Assembly: GCF_046054195.1 (NCBI RefSeq)
Contig: NZ_JBEQCS010000001.1
Span: 62,001 to 126,000 of the forward strand
Direction of reading: 5' to 3'
DNA length: 64,000 bases
From: Celerinatantimonas sp046054195
GTDB lineage: Bacteria > Pseudomonadota > Gammaproteobacteria > Enterobacterales > Celerinatantimonadaceae
Positions 1 to 8,917 of this stretch are shown here, one piece after another. How positions within the stretch are numbered: the first letter of the stretch is position 1; the number at the start of each line of letters is the position of its first letter. The translations under genes and the position numbers were made by a program. Under the pieces are notes generated by a model. It saw only the letters and a program-made list of their open reading frames with translations. It made no database searches and was not told where the DNA came from.

Positions 1-1225
1 ATACTTCAGCTACATGGTATGGCTGAGTCAAGAAACGTTCGATTTTACGAGCCCGTGCAACTGCCAGTTTATCGTCTTCAGACAGTTCATCCATCCCCAA
101 AATGGCGATGATGTCTTTTAAGTCTTTATAACGCTGCAATACAGTCTGAACACCACGAGCAACGCTGTAATGTTCTTGACCAATAACTAGCGGATCAAGC
201 TGACGACTGGTTGAATCCAATGGATCCACGGCTGGATACAGACCTAATGCTGCAATGTTACGAGACAATACAACGGTTGCATCCAAGTGGGCAAACGTAG
301 TTGCTGGTGATGGGTCAGTCAAGTCATCGGCTGGTACGTATACCGCTTGGATAGAGGTAATAGAACCAGTTTTAGTTGACGTAATACGTTCTTGCAGAAC
401 ACCCATTTCTTCAGCCAAAGTAGGCTGATAACCAACCGCTGAAGGCATACGACCTAACAGTGCTGATACTTCAGTACCGGCCAAGGTATAACGATAAATG
501 TTATCGATGAACAGCAATACATCACGGCCTTCATCACGGAAGCGTTCCGCCATGGTCAAGCCTGTTAGAGCAACACGCAGACGGTTTCCTGGTGGCTCGT
601 TCATCTGACCATAAACCATGGCCACTTTATCGATAACGCCTGATTCTTTCATTTCGTAGTAGAAGTCGTTCCCTTCACGGGTACGTTCACCAACCCCTGC
701 GAATACAGACAGACCAGAGTGAGCGGTCGCGATGTTGTTAATAAGCTCCATCATGTTGACGGTTTTACCAACCCCAGCACCACCGAACAGACCAATTTTA
801 CCACCCTTAGCAAATGGGCAGATAAGGTCAATCACTTTTACACCAGTTTCGAGAAGCTCAATCGCATTAGATTGTTCTTCATAAGTTGGTGCATCACGGT
901 GAATAACATATTTTTCGTCAGTTTTAATTTCACCAACGCCGTCAACAGGTTCACCCAGAACGTTCATAATACGTCCTAAAGTTCCCTCGCCAACAGGCAC
1001 TTCAATACCTTTGCCAGTGTTACTAGCGGCCATACCACGAACCAGCCCATCAGATGAGCCCATTGCGATACAACGAACAACGCCACCGCCAATTTGCTGC
1101 TGAACTTCCAGTACCAAGTCGGCACTTTCAAGCTTCAGAGCATGATAGACGTGAGGCACACTGTCCAGTGGAAACTCAACGTCCACAACAGCGCCAATAA
1201 CCTGGACGATGTTACCGTTACTCAT
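1..1225 (-). CDS. atpD: ATP synthase F1 subunit beta (3' end outside window)
   Basis: Catalytic beta subunit of F1Fo ATP synthase, the nucleotide-binding subunit that makes ATP on the cytoplasmic face of the inner membrane. The reverse-strand frame opens with ATG at 1225 (MSNGNIVQVIG) and stays open to the window edge, giving about 408 codons. The usual length is near 460, so roughly the last 50 residues lie outside. It is the last F1 gene visible in an operon read leftwards, 36 bases after atpG; atpC would be expected beyond the edge. Identification rests on the N-terminus, the operon position and the conserved beta-subunit text. Very secure. Confidence 0.97.
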   Translation of the reverse strand, partial: MSNGNIVQVIGAVVDVEFPLDSVPHVYHALKLESADLVLEVQQQIGGGVVRCIAMGSSDGLVRGMAASNTGKGIEVPVGEGTLGRIMNVLGEPVDGVGEIKTDEKYVIHRDAPTYEEQSNAIELLETGVKVIDLICPFAKGGKIGLFGGAGVGKTVNMMELINNIATAHSGLSVFAGVGERTREGNDFYYEMKESGVIDKVAMVYGQMNEPPGNRLRVALTGLTMAERFRDEGRDVLLFIDNIYRYTLAGTEVSALLGRMPSAVGYQPTLAEEMGVLQERITSTKTGSITSIQAVYVPADDLTDPSPATTFAHLDATVVLSRNIAALGLYPAVDPLDSTSRQLDPLVIGQEHYSVARGVQTVLQRYKDLKDIIAILGMDELSEDDKLAVARARKIERFLTQPYHVAEV

Positions 1226-1261
1226 GTTGATTCCTCTAAATTCTTTATGCTTTCGCTGCCA

Positions 1262-2125
1262 TTAAACTGCTGCAGCCCCGGAGACAATTTCTGTCAGTTC
1301 TTGGGTAATGGCGGCCTGACGTTCTTTGTTGTAAACCAACTGCAGTGTGTCTATCAGGCTGCTGGCGTTGTCAGTTGCAGCTTTCATGGAAATCATTCGG
1401 GCTGCTTGCTCACATGCCAAGTTTTCTACAGATGCCTGGTACACTTGCGATTCAACATATCGAGACATCAAAGTATTTAAGATATCCCGAGCATCAGGCT
1501 CATAGATATAGTCCCAATTGCGTTTAGCAATTTCCGGATCATCTGCTTTAGGCAGAGGCAAAATCTGATCGACTTTTGGTTTCTGGATCATCGTGTTGAC
1601 GAACTGGTTATAAACCAAAAACAGGCGGTCTAAGCGACCTTCGTCATACGCATCCAGCATCACCCGGACTGTCCCGACTAATTCATCAAGTGAGGGATCA
1701 TCTCCCAAACCTGAATTTTGAGCCACAACGTGTCCACCGTGGGAGTTGAAAAAACCAGTGGCTTTGGAACCCAAAAGTGCTAAATCAACTTCAACACCTT
1801 GGTCATTCCACTGTTTCATATCGCTGATGGCTTGTTTGAACAAGTTAATGTTCAAACCGCCACACAACCCACGGTCACTTGAGACGATGATATAACCAAC
1901 ACGCTTGGCAGGACGTTCTAAAGTATAAGGATGTTTATACTCCAACTTACCAAGCGCGATATGACCGATCATTTTGCGCATTGTTCGTGCATATGGACGA
2001 CTTGATTCCATACGCTCCTGGGAGCGACGCATTTTACTGGCGGCAACCATTTGCATCGCTTTGGTAATTTTCTGAGTGTTCTGAACACTCCCGATTTTAC
2101 CTTTAATCTCTTTTGCGCCGGCCAT
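1262..2125 (-). CDS. atpG: ATP synthase F1 subunit gamma
   Basis: Gamma, the rotating central shaft of F1 that couples proton flow through the c-ring to conformational change in the alpha3beta3 head. The 287 residues match the family's usual length. The N-terminus (MAGAKEIKGKIGSVQNTQKI) and the C-terminal ITQELTEIVSGAAAV helix are the two conserved coiled-coil ends of gamma. The gene follows atpA by 23 bases and precedes atpD by 36 bases in the atp operon. Nothing unusual seen. Confidence 0.98.
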   Translation of the reverse strand: MAGAKEIKGKIGSVQNTQKITKAMQMVAASKMRRSQERMESSRPYARTMRKMIGHIALGKLEYKHPYTLERPAKRVGYIIVSSDRGLCGGLNINLFKQAISDMKQWNDQGVEVDLALLGSKATGFFNSHGGHVVAQNSGLGDDPSLDELVGTVRVMLDAYDEGRLDRLFLVYNQFVNTMIQKPKVDQILPLPKADDPEIAKRNWDYIYEPDARDILNTLMSRYVESQVYQASVENLACEQAARMISMKAATDNASSLIDTLQLVYNKERQAAITQELTEIVSGAAAV

Positions 2126-2148
2126 AAAGTTATGCTCCTATCGGTGAA

Positions 2149-3690
2149 TTACCAAGTTTGAGTTGATTTGAAAGCTTCTAACAATGCTTTCAATTTGCCA
2201 TCAATCTCATCGTTGTAATCACCTGTTTCGTTGATAGTGGCTAACAGTTCTGCGTGTTCTGCTTTTGCATAAGAGAGCAATGCCAATTCGAAATCGACAA
2301 TTTTCTTCTCTTCAACATCATCCAGGAACCCTTTTTCAGCGGCATACAAGCTAAGAGCTTGTTCAGCAACTGAGCGAGGAGAGAACTGGTTCTGTTTCAT
2401 CAACTCAGTTACTTTCTGACCATGGTCCAACTGTTTACGAGTTGTATCATCAAGGTCGGATGCAAACTGAGCGAACGCTGCCAATTCACGATACTGAGCC
2501 AGAGCTGTACGAATACCACCAGAAAGTTTTTTGATGATTTTCGTCTGAGCCGCACCACCAACTCGAGATACCGAAATACCAGGGTCAACCGCAGGACGAA
2601 CACCTGAGTTAAACAACTGAGTAGTCAAGAAGATCTGACCATCGGTAATCGAAATTACGTTGGTTGGTACGAACGCTGAAACGTCCCCAGCCTGAGTTTC
2701 AATGATTGGCAAAGCAGTCAATGAACCAGATTTACCTTTAACTTCACCCTTGGTGAACTCTTCAACGAAGTCTTCGTTAACCTGAGCGGCACGTTCGAGC
2801 AAACGAGAGTGCAGGTAGAACACATCCCCAGGGAAAGCTTCACGACCTGGTGGACGACGCAGCAATAGAGAAACCTGACGATAAGCGACAGCCTGTTTAG
2901 ACAAGTCATCATAAATAATCAGTGAATCTTCACCACGGTTACGATAATACTCACCCATGGCACAGCCTGAGTAAGGCGCCAGATATTGCAGTGCAGCGGT
3001 ATCAGATGCTGATGCTGCAACAACGGTGGTATAAGCCATTGCGCCATGTTCTTCTAATTGACGAACCACGTTAGCAATGGTTGATGCTTTCTGGCCAATC
3101 GCAACATAGATACATTTAATACCAGCATCTTTCTGGTTAATAATGGTATCTACAGCAATTGCAGTTTTACCAGTTTGACGGTCACCAATAATCAACTCAC
3201 GTTGACCACGGCCGATTGGAATCATTGCGTCAATTGCTTTTAAACCAGTTTGAACAGGTTTATCAACTGACTTACGAGCCATAACCCCAGGTGCAATAAC
3301 TTCAACAGGTGAGAACCCATCGTGTTCAACTGCGCCTTTACCGTCAATAGGTTGTCCCAGAGTGTTAACGACGCGGCCCAACAGACCACGGCCAACTGGA
3401 ACTTCTAAAATACGGCCAGTACTTTTAACTTTATCGCCTTCGGCCAAATCGGCATAAGGCCCCATAACAACCGCACCAACGGAATCACGTTCCAAGTTAA
3501 GTGCGAGTGCAAATCGATTGCCAGGAAGCTCGATCATTTCACCTTGCATAACTTCAGCAAGGCCATGAATTCGCAAGATACCATCACTTACAGAAACGAT
3601 AGTACCTTCATTACGAGCTTCACTTACAACCTGAAACTGGTCAATTCGTTCTTTGATCAGTTCACTAATCTCAGTGGAATTCAGTTGCAT
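2149..3690 (-). CDS. atpA: ATP synthase F1 subunit alpha
   Basis: Non-catalytic alpha subunit of the F1 head. It is 513 residues, the typical enterobacterial or vibrio length. The Walker A loop GDRQTGKT lies at residues 169-176, and the alpha signature with PAVDPGISVSRVGG is near residue 365. The N-terminus MQLNSTEISELIKERI is characteristic. It starts 14 bases after atpH. Several open frames antisense to or within it are shadows. Confidence 0.98.
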   Translation of the reverse strand: MQLNSTEISELIKERIDQFQVVSEARNEGTIVSVSDGILRIHGLAEVMQGEMIELPGNRFALALNLERDSVGAVVMGPYADLAEGDKVKSTGRILEVPVGRGLLGRVVNTLGQPIDGKGAVEHDGFSPVEVIAPGVMARKSVDKPVQTGLKAIDAMIPIGRGQRELIIGDRQTGKTAIAVDTIINQKDAGIKCIYVAIGQKASTIANVVRQLEEHGAMAYTTVVAASASDTAALQYLAPYSGCAMGEYYRNRGEDSLIIYDDLSKQAVAYRQVSLLLRRPPGREAFPGDVFYLHSRLLERAAQVNEDFVEEFTKGEVKGKSGSLTALPIIETQAGDVSAFVPTNVISITDGQIFLTTQLFNSGVRPAVDPGISVSRVGGAAQTKIIKKLSGGIRTALAQYRELAAFAQFASDLDDTTRKQLDHGQKVTELMKQNQFSPRSVAEQALSLYAAEKGFLDDVEEKKIVDFELALLSYAKAEHAELLATINETGDYNDEIDGKLKALLEAFKSTQTW

Positions 3691-3704
3691 GCTCTATTCC
3701 CCAA

Positions 3705-4238
3705 TTACGCTTTAAGCGTGTCAGACAGTTTTGCCAGTTGCCCTTTAACAGAGCTATCAATCACTGTATCGCCAGCGGTAATTACCATCCCGGCAATTAA
3801 ATCACTGTTGACACTGCATTCTAGCTGCACTTTACGCGCAAATCGTTTTTCCAATGCGCTCGATAACTCTTGCAGCTGCGACTGTGACAGTTCGGCCGCA
3901 CTTTCAACCTGTACGACAATCTCTTTTTGGTGTTCCGCACGGAACTCCATAAATTGTTCACAGACCGAAGGAAGGACTCCTAGTCGTTTGTTTTCAGCCA
4001 TTACCTTAATCAGGTTCTGACCGTGCTCGTCGAGCGCATCCCCACAAACGTTGACGAAAACGTCAGCCATCAGTTGGGTTTTATCAGCGTTCGATAAAAA
4101 TTCCTCCATTTGGGAATCTTGAGCGACTAAACTGGCAAATCCCAGCATTTCACCCCATTTATCGATTGCTTGATGCTCCACAGCATACTCAAACGCAGCC
4201 TTCGCGTAAGGGCGAGCAATGGTTCTTTGTTCAGCCAT
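3705..4238 (-). CDS. atpH: ATP synthase F1 subunit delta
   Basis: Delta (OSCP-type) subunit of the peripheral stalk; it joins the top of F1 to the b-subunit dimer so that the head does not spin with the rotor. At 177 residues it has the expected length. It begins with ARPYAKAAFEYAV, the conserved N-terminal segment that contacts alpha, and has the conserved C-terminal stretch around DLIAGMVITAGDTVIDSSVKG. It is spaced 14 bases from both atpF and atpA. Confidence 0.97.
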   Translation of the reverse strand: MAEQRTIARPYAKAAFEYAVEHQAIDKWGEMLGFASLVAQDSQMEEFLSNADKTQLMADVFVNVCGDALDEHGQNLIKVMAENKRLGVLPSVCEQFMEFRAEHQKEIVVQVESAAELSQSQLQELSSALEKRFARKVQLECSVNSDLIAGMVITAGDTVIDSSVKGQLAKLSDTLKA

Positions 4239-4252
4239 AAACCCTTACCCCT

Positions 4253-4723
4253 CTACAGCTCCTTGAGCACTTGATCGATGATATCTTTATTGGCATCTGC
4301 ATCGATGGAACGCTGAATAATTTTTTCAGCTCCAAGGACAGAGAGTGCCGCGACTTGAGCGCGCAGCTCTTCACGAAGACGATTACGTTCGGCTTCTAAT
4401 TCAGCCTGCCCTTGCGAGACGATTTTTTCTCGTTCACTGACAGCTTCTTGTTTCGCTTCATCAAGGATCTGGGCTTTACGTTTATTCGCCTGTTCGATGA
4501 TGACGGCGGCTTCGTTTTTGGCGCTTTTCAGCTGATCTGAAGATTTAGCTTTTGCTAATTCCAAATCTTTTTTTGCCCGTTCTGCACTTTGTAAACCATC
4601 AGCGATTGTTTTCTGACGATCTTCGATGGCTTTCATAATTGGTGGCCATACGAATTTCATGCAAAACCAGACAAAGATAATAAAAGCGATAGCCTGGCCG
4701 AGGATGGTTGCATTGAGATTCAC
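4253..4723 (-). CDS. atpF: ATP synthase Fo subunit b
   Basis: Peripheral-stalk b subunit; it forms a membrane-anchored dimer that holds F1 against the a subunit. The 156 residues comprise one N-terminal membrane helix (about residues 5-27) and a long charged, alanine-rich helix that dimerises as a coiled coil. The start codon is GTG at 4723 (GTG-AAT-CTC-AAT), preceded by an AGAGAGG Shine-Dalgarno; to my knowledge E. coli atpF also uses GTG. It lies between atpE (61 bases) and atpH (14 bases). Confidence 0.97.
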   Translation of the reverse strand: MNLNATILGQAIAFIIFVWFCMKFVWPPIMKAIEDRQKTIADGLQSAERAKKDLELAKAKSSDQLKSAKNEAAVIIEQANKRKAQILDEAKQEAVSEREKIVSQGQAELEAERNRLREELRAQVAALSVLGAEKIIQRSIDADANKDIIDQVLKEL

Positions 4724-4784
4724 TGCAATACCTCTCTAAAATAATGAATAAAATATCAAAAAATAGCGATTAAACACTATTCTT

Positions 4785-5024
4785 CTAAGCGGCCGCAAAC
4801 ATGACATACAGACCCAGACCAACAGCAATCATAGGGATCGCATCGACCAGACCCATAACGATGAAGAATTGCGTACGTAACAGAGGAATCATATCAGGTT
4901 GACGAGCTGCACCTTCCAAATATTTACCACCTAAAATACCGATACCGATAGCAGCACCAATAGCCGCTAACCCCATCATGATACCCGCGGCAATGTACAG
5001 CAGATCAAAACTCAAATTTTCCAT
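4785..5024 (-). CDS. atpE: ATP synthase Fo subunit c
   Basis: Proteolipid c subunit that forms the proton-driven rotor ring. The 79 residues form two membrane helices joined by the polar RQPD loop (residues 41-44). The essential proton-carrying carboxylate is Asp61 (VDAIPMIAVG), as in E. coli. This is a proton type; the Na+-binding Glu/Gln pattern of sodium-dependent c subunits is absent. There are gaps of 53 bases after atpB and 61 before atpF. Confidence 0.98.
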   Translation of the reverse strand: MENLSFDLLYIAAGIMMGLAAIGAAIGIGILGGKYLEGAARQPDMIPLLRTQFFIVMGLVDAIPMIAVGLGLYVMFAAA

Positions 5025-5077
5025 TAGTTTCTCCAGTTTTCTATCGACTATGTTTATAAAACAATAGAGTTTAAAAA

Positions 5078-5863
5078 TTAATGATCTTCACTTGCCTGAG
5101 ACAGATATACGATCGTCAGGACCATAAAGATAAACGCTTGCAATGTAATAATCAGAATGTGGAAAATAGCCCACGGAACAGACAGAAGCCACTGAATCCA
5201 CCATGGCAGCAAAGCTGCAATCAGAATGAAAATCAGTTCCCCTGCGTACATATTCCCAAACAACCGCAGTCCTAAAGATAATGGTTTAGAAAGTAGTGAA
5301 ACCATTTCCAGGATAAAGTTGATTGGAATAAACGCCCAGTGGTTAAAAGGTTGCATGGTTAGTTCTTTAATAAAACCACCGAGACCTTTAACCTTCAAAC
5401 TATAAAAGATAACTAAAACAAAGACTGCCAAAGCCATAGACATATCAATATTCACATCGGCCGATGGAACGACGCGCATATTAGGCAAACCAATCCAGTG
5501 TTCAGCTACGTAAGGGAGATAATCAATTGGGAGTAAATCCATAAAATTCATCAGGAAAACCCAAACAAAGATAGTCAAAGACAGCGGCGCAATAACTTTA
5601 TTTTTGCCATGAAAAATATCTTTAACGGAGTTATCCACAAACTCGACAATTATCTCGATAAAACATTGCATCTTACCCGGTACACCATGGGTAGTCGCTT
5701 TTTTTGCACAGGCTCTAAATAACCATAAAAAAAGCACACCTAATAGGACCGACCAAAACAATGAGTCGATGTTGAACTGCCAAAAACCAGTCCCAACCTG
5801 CAGATTATGCAAGTGGTGTGATATATATTCAGCAGAAGACATCTGTTCTCCAGTTGCAGCCAT
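5078..5863 (-). CDS. atpB: ATP synthase Fo subunit a
   Basis: Membrane stator subunit that provides the proton half-channels. The 261 residues contain about five to six membrane helices. The essential arginine is Arg200 in LGLRLFGNMYAGEL, facing Asp61 of subunit c. It is the first structural gene of the synthase, 18 bases after atpI and 53 before atpE. Confidence 0.97.
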   Translation of the reverse strand: MAATGEQMSSAEYISHHLHNLQVGTGFWQFNIDSLFWSVLLGVLFLWLFRACAKKATTHGVPGKMQCFIEIIVEFVDNSVKDIFHGKNKVIAPLSLTIFVWVFLMNFMDLLPIDYLPYVAEHWIGLPNMRVVPSADVNIDMSMALAVFVLVIFYSLKVKGLGGFIKELTMQPFNHWAFIPINFILEMVSLLSKPLSLGLRLFGNMYAGELIFILIAALLPWWIQWLLSVPWAIFHILIITLQAFIFMVLTIVYLSQASEDH

Positions 5864-5881
5864 ACAATAAGCCCCACTTAA

Positions 5882-6268
5882 TTATCTACTTTGAAATATA
5901 AGTAAAAGAGTAAAACAGTGCGCCAATACACTTACGATAAAGCTAAACAATACAGCTAAAGCATTAACCGCAAAAAGATGTATAAAAACAACACCAAGTC
6001 CTACTACCAAAGCCAGTTTCATTGCCTGACCAATATAGATATTTTTTACCGCTAATTCTGGCGACAAAATACTATATTTTCGAAGAGAAAATAACATAAA
6101 ACACCAGTTAGAAATAAAAAATATCATGGAACCCACAAAAACAGATAAAACAATTTGTTTTTGTTTAAATAACGCAGTCCCAAATACTAAGAGGCAGATA
6201 AAACAGGCCTGGAGACCAATCAGGAAAAACACTCGCCGGCGCGTATACTCAAAGAAATGTCCCGACAC
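5882..6268 (-). CDS. atpI: ATP synthase assembly protein AtpI (GTG start)
   Basis: Small membrane protein encoded first in many atp operons. It is thought to help c-ring assembly and is not part of the final enzyme. I place the start at the GTG at 6268, giving 128 residues. AGGGAG lies about ten bases upstream, and the protein begins VSGHFFEYTRRRVF followed by four membrane helices. An in-frame ATG at 6325 would add 19 residues, but it lies inside the -10 hexamer of the operon promoter (6325-6352), so it cannot be on the transcript. AtpI is poorly conserved; position supports the call. Confidence 0.85.
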   Translation of the reverse strand: MSGHFFEYTRRRVFFLIGLQACFICLLVFGTALFKQKQIVLSVFVGSMIFFISNWCFMLFSLRKYSILSPELAVKNIYIGQAMKLALVVGLGVVFIHLFAVNALAVLFSFIVSVLAHCFTLLLIFQSR

Positions 6269-6324
6269 GAAAAGACTCCCTGGCTGAATCGGTAATAGGC
6301 CCGTCTGCCACCAACAAAATTGCA

Positions 6325-6352
6325 ATTATACGTTGCTAAATAGCCATTGCAA
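6325..6352 (-). promoter_or_regulatory. sigma70-type promoter of the atp operon
   Basis: Read on the minus strand: -35 TTGCAA (6347-6352), a 16-base spacer, and a perfect -10 TATAAT (6325-6330). Transcription should start near 6318, about 50 bases before the atpI GTG. This is a match to consensus by eye, not an experimental site. Confidence 0.7.
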
Positions 6353-6453
6353 TGTTGTTAACAACGCTAAATTTTTTCACAAATATAACTTTCGCGTTAT
6401 ATAACAGAGCTATTTCATCAATAGAAACCAGCCATCCATATATTCAACCTGTT

Positions 6454-6481
6454 GCCTTTATAAGGCGTTGACTCATGTCAA
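6454..6481. promoter_or_regulatory. two dyads in the parB-atpI intergenic region
   Basis: GCCTT-TAT-AAGGC (6454-6466) and TTGAC-TCAT-GTCAA (6468-6481) lie side by side between parB and the atp promoter. The second has the geometry of an FNR-type half-site pair (TTGAT-N4-ATCAA) with a symmetric T-to-C change. It lies over 115 bases upstream of the atp -35. It could be a regulator site; a parB terminator is less likely because the following T-run is poor. The rest of 6353-6548 shows no gene. Confidence 0.3.
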
Positions 6482-6548
6482 TTTATTACATGGTAATATG
6501 ATGATTTCAGTGATTAGAGAAATAAACTTACAAAACAAATGCATTATT

Positions 6549-7451
6549 TTAGTTAAATTTATTAATGATTTGATCTAATTCGGCTAAAGATGTGTAGTTG
6601 ATCACTAATTTACCTTTACCTTGTTTGGATTGCTGTATTTTTACAACAGAACCAAGCTGTTCCGATAAACGTTGCTGTAATCTTTCAACATCCGGATCTA
6701 AGGGGGTAGAAACGGAACTAGAGGAGGGGTTTAATAACTTTTTAACTAACTTTTCGGTCTCACGAACCGTCAAGCCTTTGGCTGCAATTATGCGACCTGC
6801 TTCAACTTGTTTTTCACCATCAAGCGATAATAATGCTCTGGCATGGCCCATTTCTAGGTCTCCATGCTCTAAAAGCTGCTTAACATCGTCAGTTAATCCG
6901 TTTAGGCGCAATAAATTACTAATTGCTGTACGCGATTTACCAACCGCATCCGCGACCTGTTGATGGGTGAGCGAAAATTCATCTAATAAACGCTGTAAAG
7001 CCACCGCTTCTTCCATCGCATTAAGGTCTTCACGCTGAATATTTTCAATCAGCGCCATCGCAATAGCGGCATTATCATCAACGTTTTTAACCAGACAAGG
7101 GACGTCATGCAAGCCTGCTAATTGAGCACCACGCCAACGTCGTTCACCTGCAATAATTTCAAATTTTTCGTGATCAACAGGGCGAACCACAATCGGTTGA
7201 ATAACACCTTGAGCCTGAATCGATTGTGCGAGCTCTTCAAGAAGCTCGCTCGACATGTCTTTACGTGGTTGATAACGCCCAGGTTTTAGCCATTCAATGG
7301 GCAATGTCCGCAGGGTTTTATCCGATTGAGCTGCACGCTCATCTTGTTCGCTGGAAGCTGAAAACTCAGACTGTTCTCGCTGACGCGCAGAATGACTAGT
7401 GCTCAGCAGCACATCTAAACCTTTACCTAGACCACGTTTACGAGACGTCAT
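6549..7451 (-). CDS. parB: chromosome partitioning protein ParB
   Basis: Centromere-binding CTPase that loads at parS sites and spreads on DNA; with ParA it moves sister origins apart. From the chosen ATG at 7451 it has 300 residues (MTSRKRGLGKGLDVLL). GGGAG lies upstream of this ATG, while an in-frame ATG at 7469 has no Shine-Dalgarno. The ParB nuclease-like domain includes IAGERRWRGAQLAG, the conserved arginine-rich CTP-binding motif. It is followed by a helix-turn-helix (THQQVADAVGKSRTAISNLLRL) and a C-terminal dimerisation domain. parA lies 24 bases upstream. Confidence 0.96.
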   Translation of the reverse strand: MTSRKRGLGKGLDVLLSTSHSARQREQSEFSASSEQDERAAQSDKTLRTLPIEWLKPGRYQPRKDMSSELLEELAQSIQAQGVIQPIVVRPVDHEKFEIIAGERRWRGAQLAGLHDVPCLVKNVDDNAAIAMALIENIQREDLNAMEEAVALQRLLDEFSLTHQQVADAVGKSRTAISNLLRLNGLTDDVKQLLEHGDLEMGHARALLSLDGEKQVEAGRIIAAKGLTVRETEKLVKKLLNPSSSSVSTPLDPDVERLQQRLSEQLGSVVKIQQSKQGKGKLVINYTSLAELDQIINKFN

Positions 7452-7475
7452 TGAAAAATCAGCTCCCATGAAAAA

Positions 7476-8264
7476 TTAACTCGCAACTTTTGTTCGACTG
7501 GATTCCTGACGACGGATAATTTCGCCAGCTAATGCCAAATATGCTTTCGCACCATTAGAAGTTTTATCGTAATACATAGCGGGTTTACCGAAACTAGGTG
7601 CTTCCGCTAAACGGACGTTGCGAGGAATAACAGTCCGGTATACTTTTTCGCCAAAATGCTGTTTAAGCTGTGCGGCAACATCAGCAGCGAGACGATTTCG
7701 CGGATCGAACATGGTTCGCAAAATCCCTTCGATTTTAAGATCTGGGTTTACTATTGAGGCTAATTTGCTAATAGTGTCCATCAACGCCGTTAAGCCTTCT
7801 AAGGCATAATATTCACACTGCATGGGCACTAACACCGAATCGGCTGCAGCCATGGCATTCACTGTCAACATATTCAGCGATGGCGGACAATCAATAAATA
7901 TATAATCGTAATACTCACGAACCGGAGCAATAGCATTGCGCAGACGAACTTCGCGGGCAAAAAACTCCATCAGCTTAATTTCAGCGGCAGTTACATCAGA
8001 ATTTGCAGCTAGCAAATCATAACCACCGGATGTTTCATGCACTAAAACATCATTGATGGGTTCTTCGTCAACCAGTAGTTCATAACTTGTTTTAGGCACG
8101 TCATATTTGTCAACGCCGCTGCCCATCGTCGCGTTCCCTTGTGGGTCGAGATCGATTAACAATACTTTACGTTTAGTCGCAGCCATAGAAGCTGCCAAAT
8201 TAACGCTGGTCGTTGTTTTGCCGACACCACCTTTTTGGTTGGCAACCGCAATCACTTTAGCCAC
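7476..8264 (-). CDS. parA: chromosome partitioning ATPase ParA
   Basis: Deviant Walker ATPase that binds DNA nonspecifically in its ATP state and pulls ParB-parS complexes. The deviant Walker A motif KGGVGKTT is near the N-terminus and Walker B is DYIFIDCPPS. Two in-frame GTG codons compete, 8270 and 8264. I prefer 8264 because AGAGAG lies five bases before it, giving MAKVIAVANQKGG, the usual family start (262 residues); 8270 would add two residues. It follows rsmG by 14 bases, so rsmG-parA-parB is probably one transcript. Confidence 0.96.
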   Translation of the reverse strand: MAKVIAVANQKGGVGKTTTSVNLAASMAATKRKVLLIDLDPQGNATMGSGVDKYDVPKTSYELLVDEEPINDVLVHETSGGYDLLAANSDVTAAEIKLMEFFAREVRLRNAIAPVREYYDYIFIDCPPSLNMLTVNAMAAADSVLVPMQCEYYALEGLTALMDTISKLASIVNPDLKIEGILRTMFDPRNRLAADVAAQLKQHFGEKVYRTVIPRNVRLAEAPSFGKPAMYYDKTSNGAKAYLALAGEIIRRQESSRTKVAS

Positions 8265-8278
8265 AGGCACTCTCTGTT

Positions 8279-8905
8279 TTAATCTGAAACTGGTTCAATG
8301 ATAATGAGATGACGCTGCTCTGCAAGTCGTGGAACTTGTAACTTAATAATATCACGGACTTTTAGCTCAGCATCTAAGGTTTCAATTTCCGACTCAGGGA
8401 TACTCCCTTTCAATGCATAGAATTTACCATGATTTGTCGGTAAGTGAGAACACCACTGTAACATATCACTCAATGAAGCAAAGGCTCTGCTTAAAACTCC
8501 ATCAAATTTTTCCTCTGGCTGATATTTTTCAACCCGCGACTGCACTGCGCTGACGTTATTAAGTTTTAACTCATAACAGACCTGTTTGATAAAGCGAATT
8601 CGCTTACCCAATGAATCCAGCAGCACAAACTGTTTATCAGGGTTGACGATTGCCAGCGGTAAGCCTGGTAATCCGGGACCGGTGCCCACATCGATAAACC
8701 GCTCACCTAACAGATGTTCACTAACCACCAGTGAATCAAGAATATGACGAGTTAACATCTCTTTGGGCTCGCGCACCGACGTTAAATTATAGGCCTTATT
8801 CCACTTATCGAGTAATTCAACCAATGCAATAAGCTGGTCAATCTGACCAGCCTCAAGGTTAAGCTTAGCTTCTTTAAGCAGCTCATTTAATAAAGATTTT
8901 AGCAC
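8279..8905 (-). CDS. rsmG: 16S rRNA (guanine527-N7)-methyltransferase RsmG
   Basis: RsmG (GidB) methylates N7 of G527 in 16S rRNA using S-adenosylmethionine. The 208 residues have the SAM-binding glycine loop DVGTGPGLPGLPLAI and an N-terminal LxKWNKAYNLTSVR segment typical of the family. The start is GTG at 8905 with AAGGTGATCGG before it. It sits 12 bases after mnmG, the conserved mnmG-rsmG order. Confidence 0.96.
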   Translation of the reverse strand: MLKSLLNELLKEAKLNLEAGQIDQLIALVELLDKWNKAYNLTSVREPKEMLTRHILDSLVVSEHLLGERFIDVGTGPGLPGLPLAIVNPDKQFVLLDSLGKRIRFIKQVCYELKLNNVSAVQSRVEKYQPEEKFDGVLSRAFASLSDMLQWCSHLPTNHGKFYALKGSIPESEIETLDAELKVRDIIKLQVPRLAEQRHLIIIEPVSD

Positions 8906-8917
8906 CCGATCACCTTT

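Noticed and set aside
1094..1480. 128-codon open frame on the plus strand across the atpD/atpG junction
   Set aside because: It is antisense to two essential, highly conserved genes and has no recognisable family or Shine-Dalgarno.
3544..4020. 158-codon plus-strand open frame over atpA/atpH
   Set aside because: Antisense shadow of atpA and atpH; serine/threonine-rich low-complexity text with no domain.
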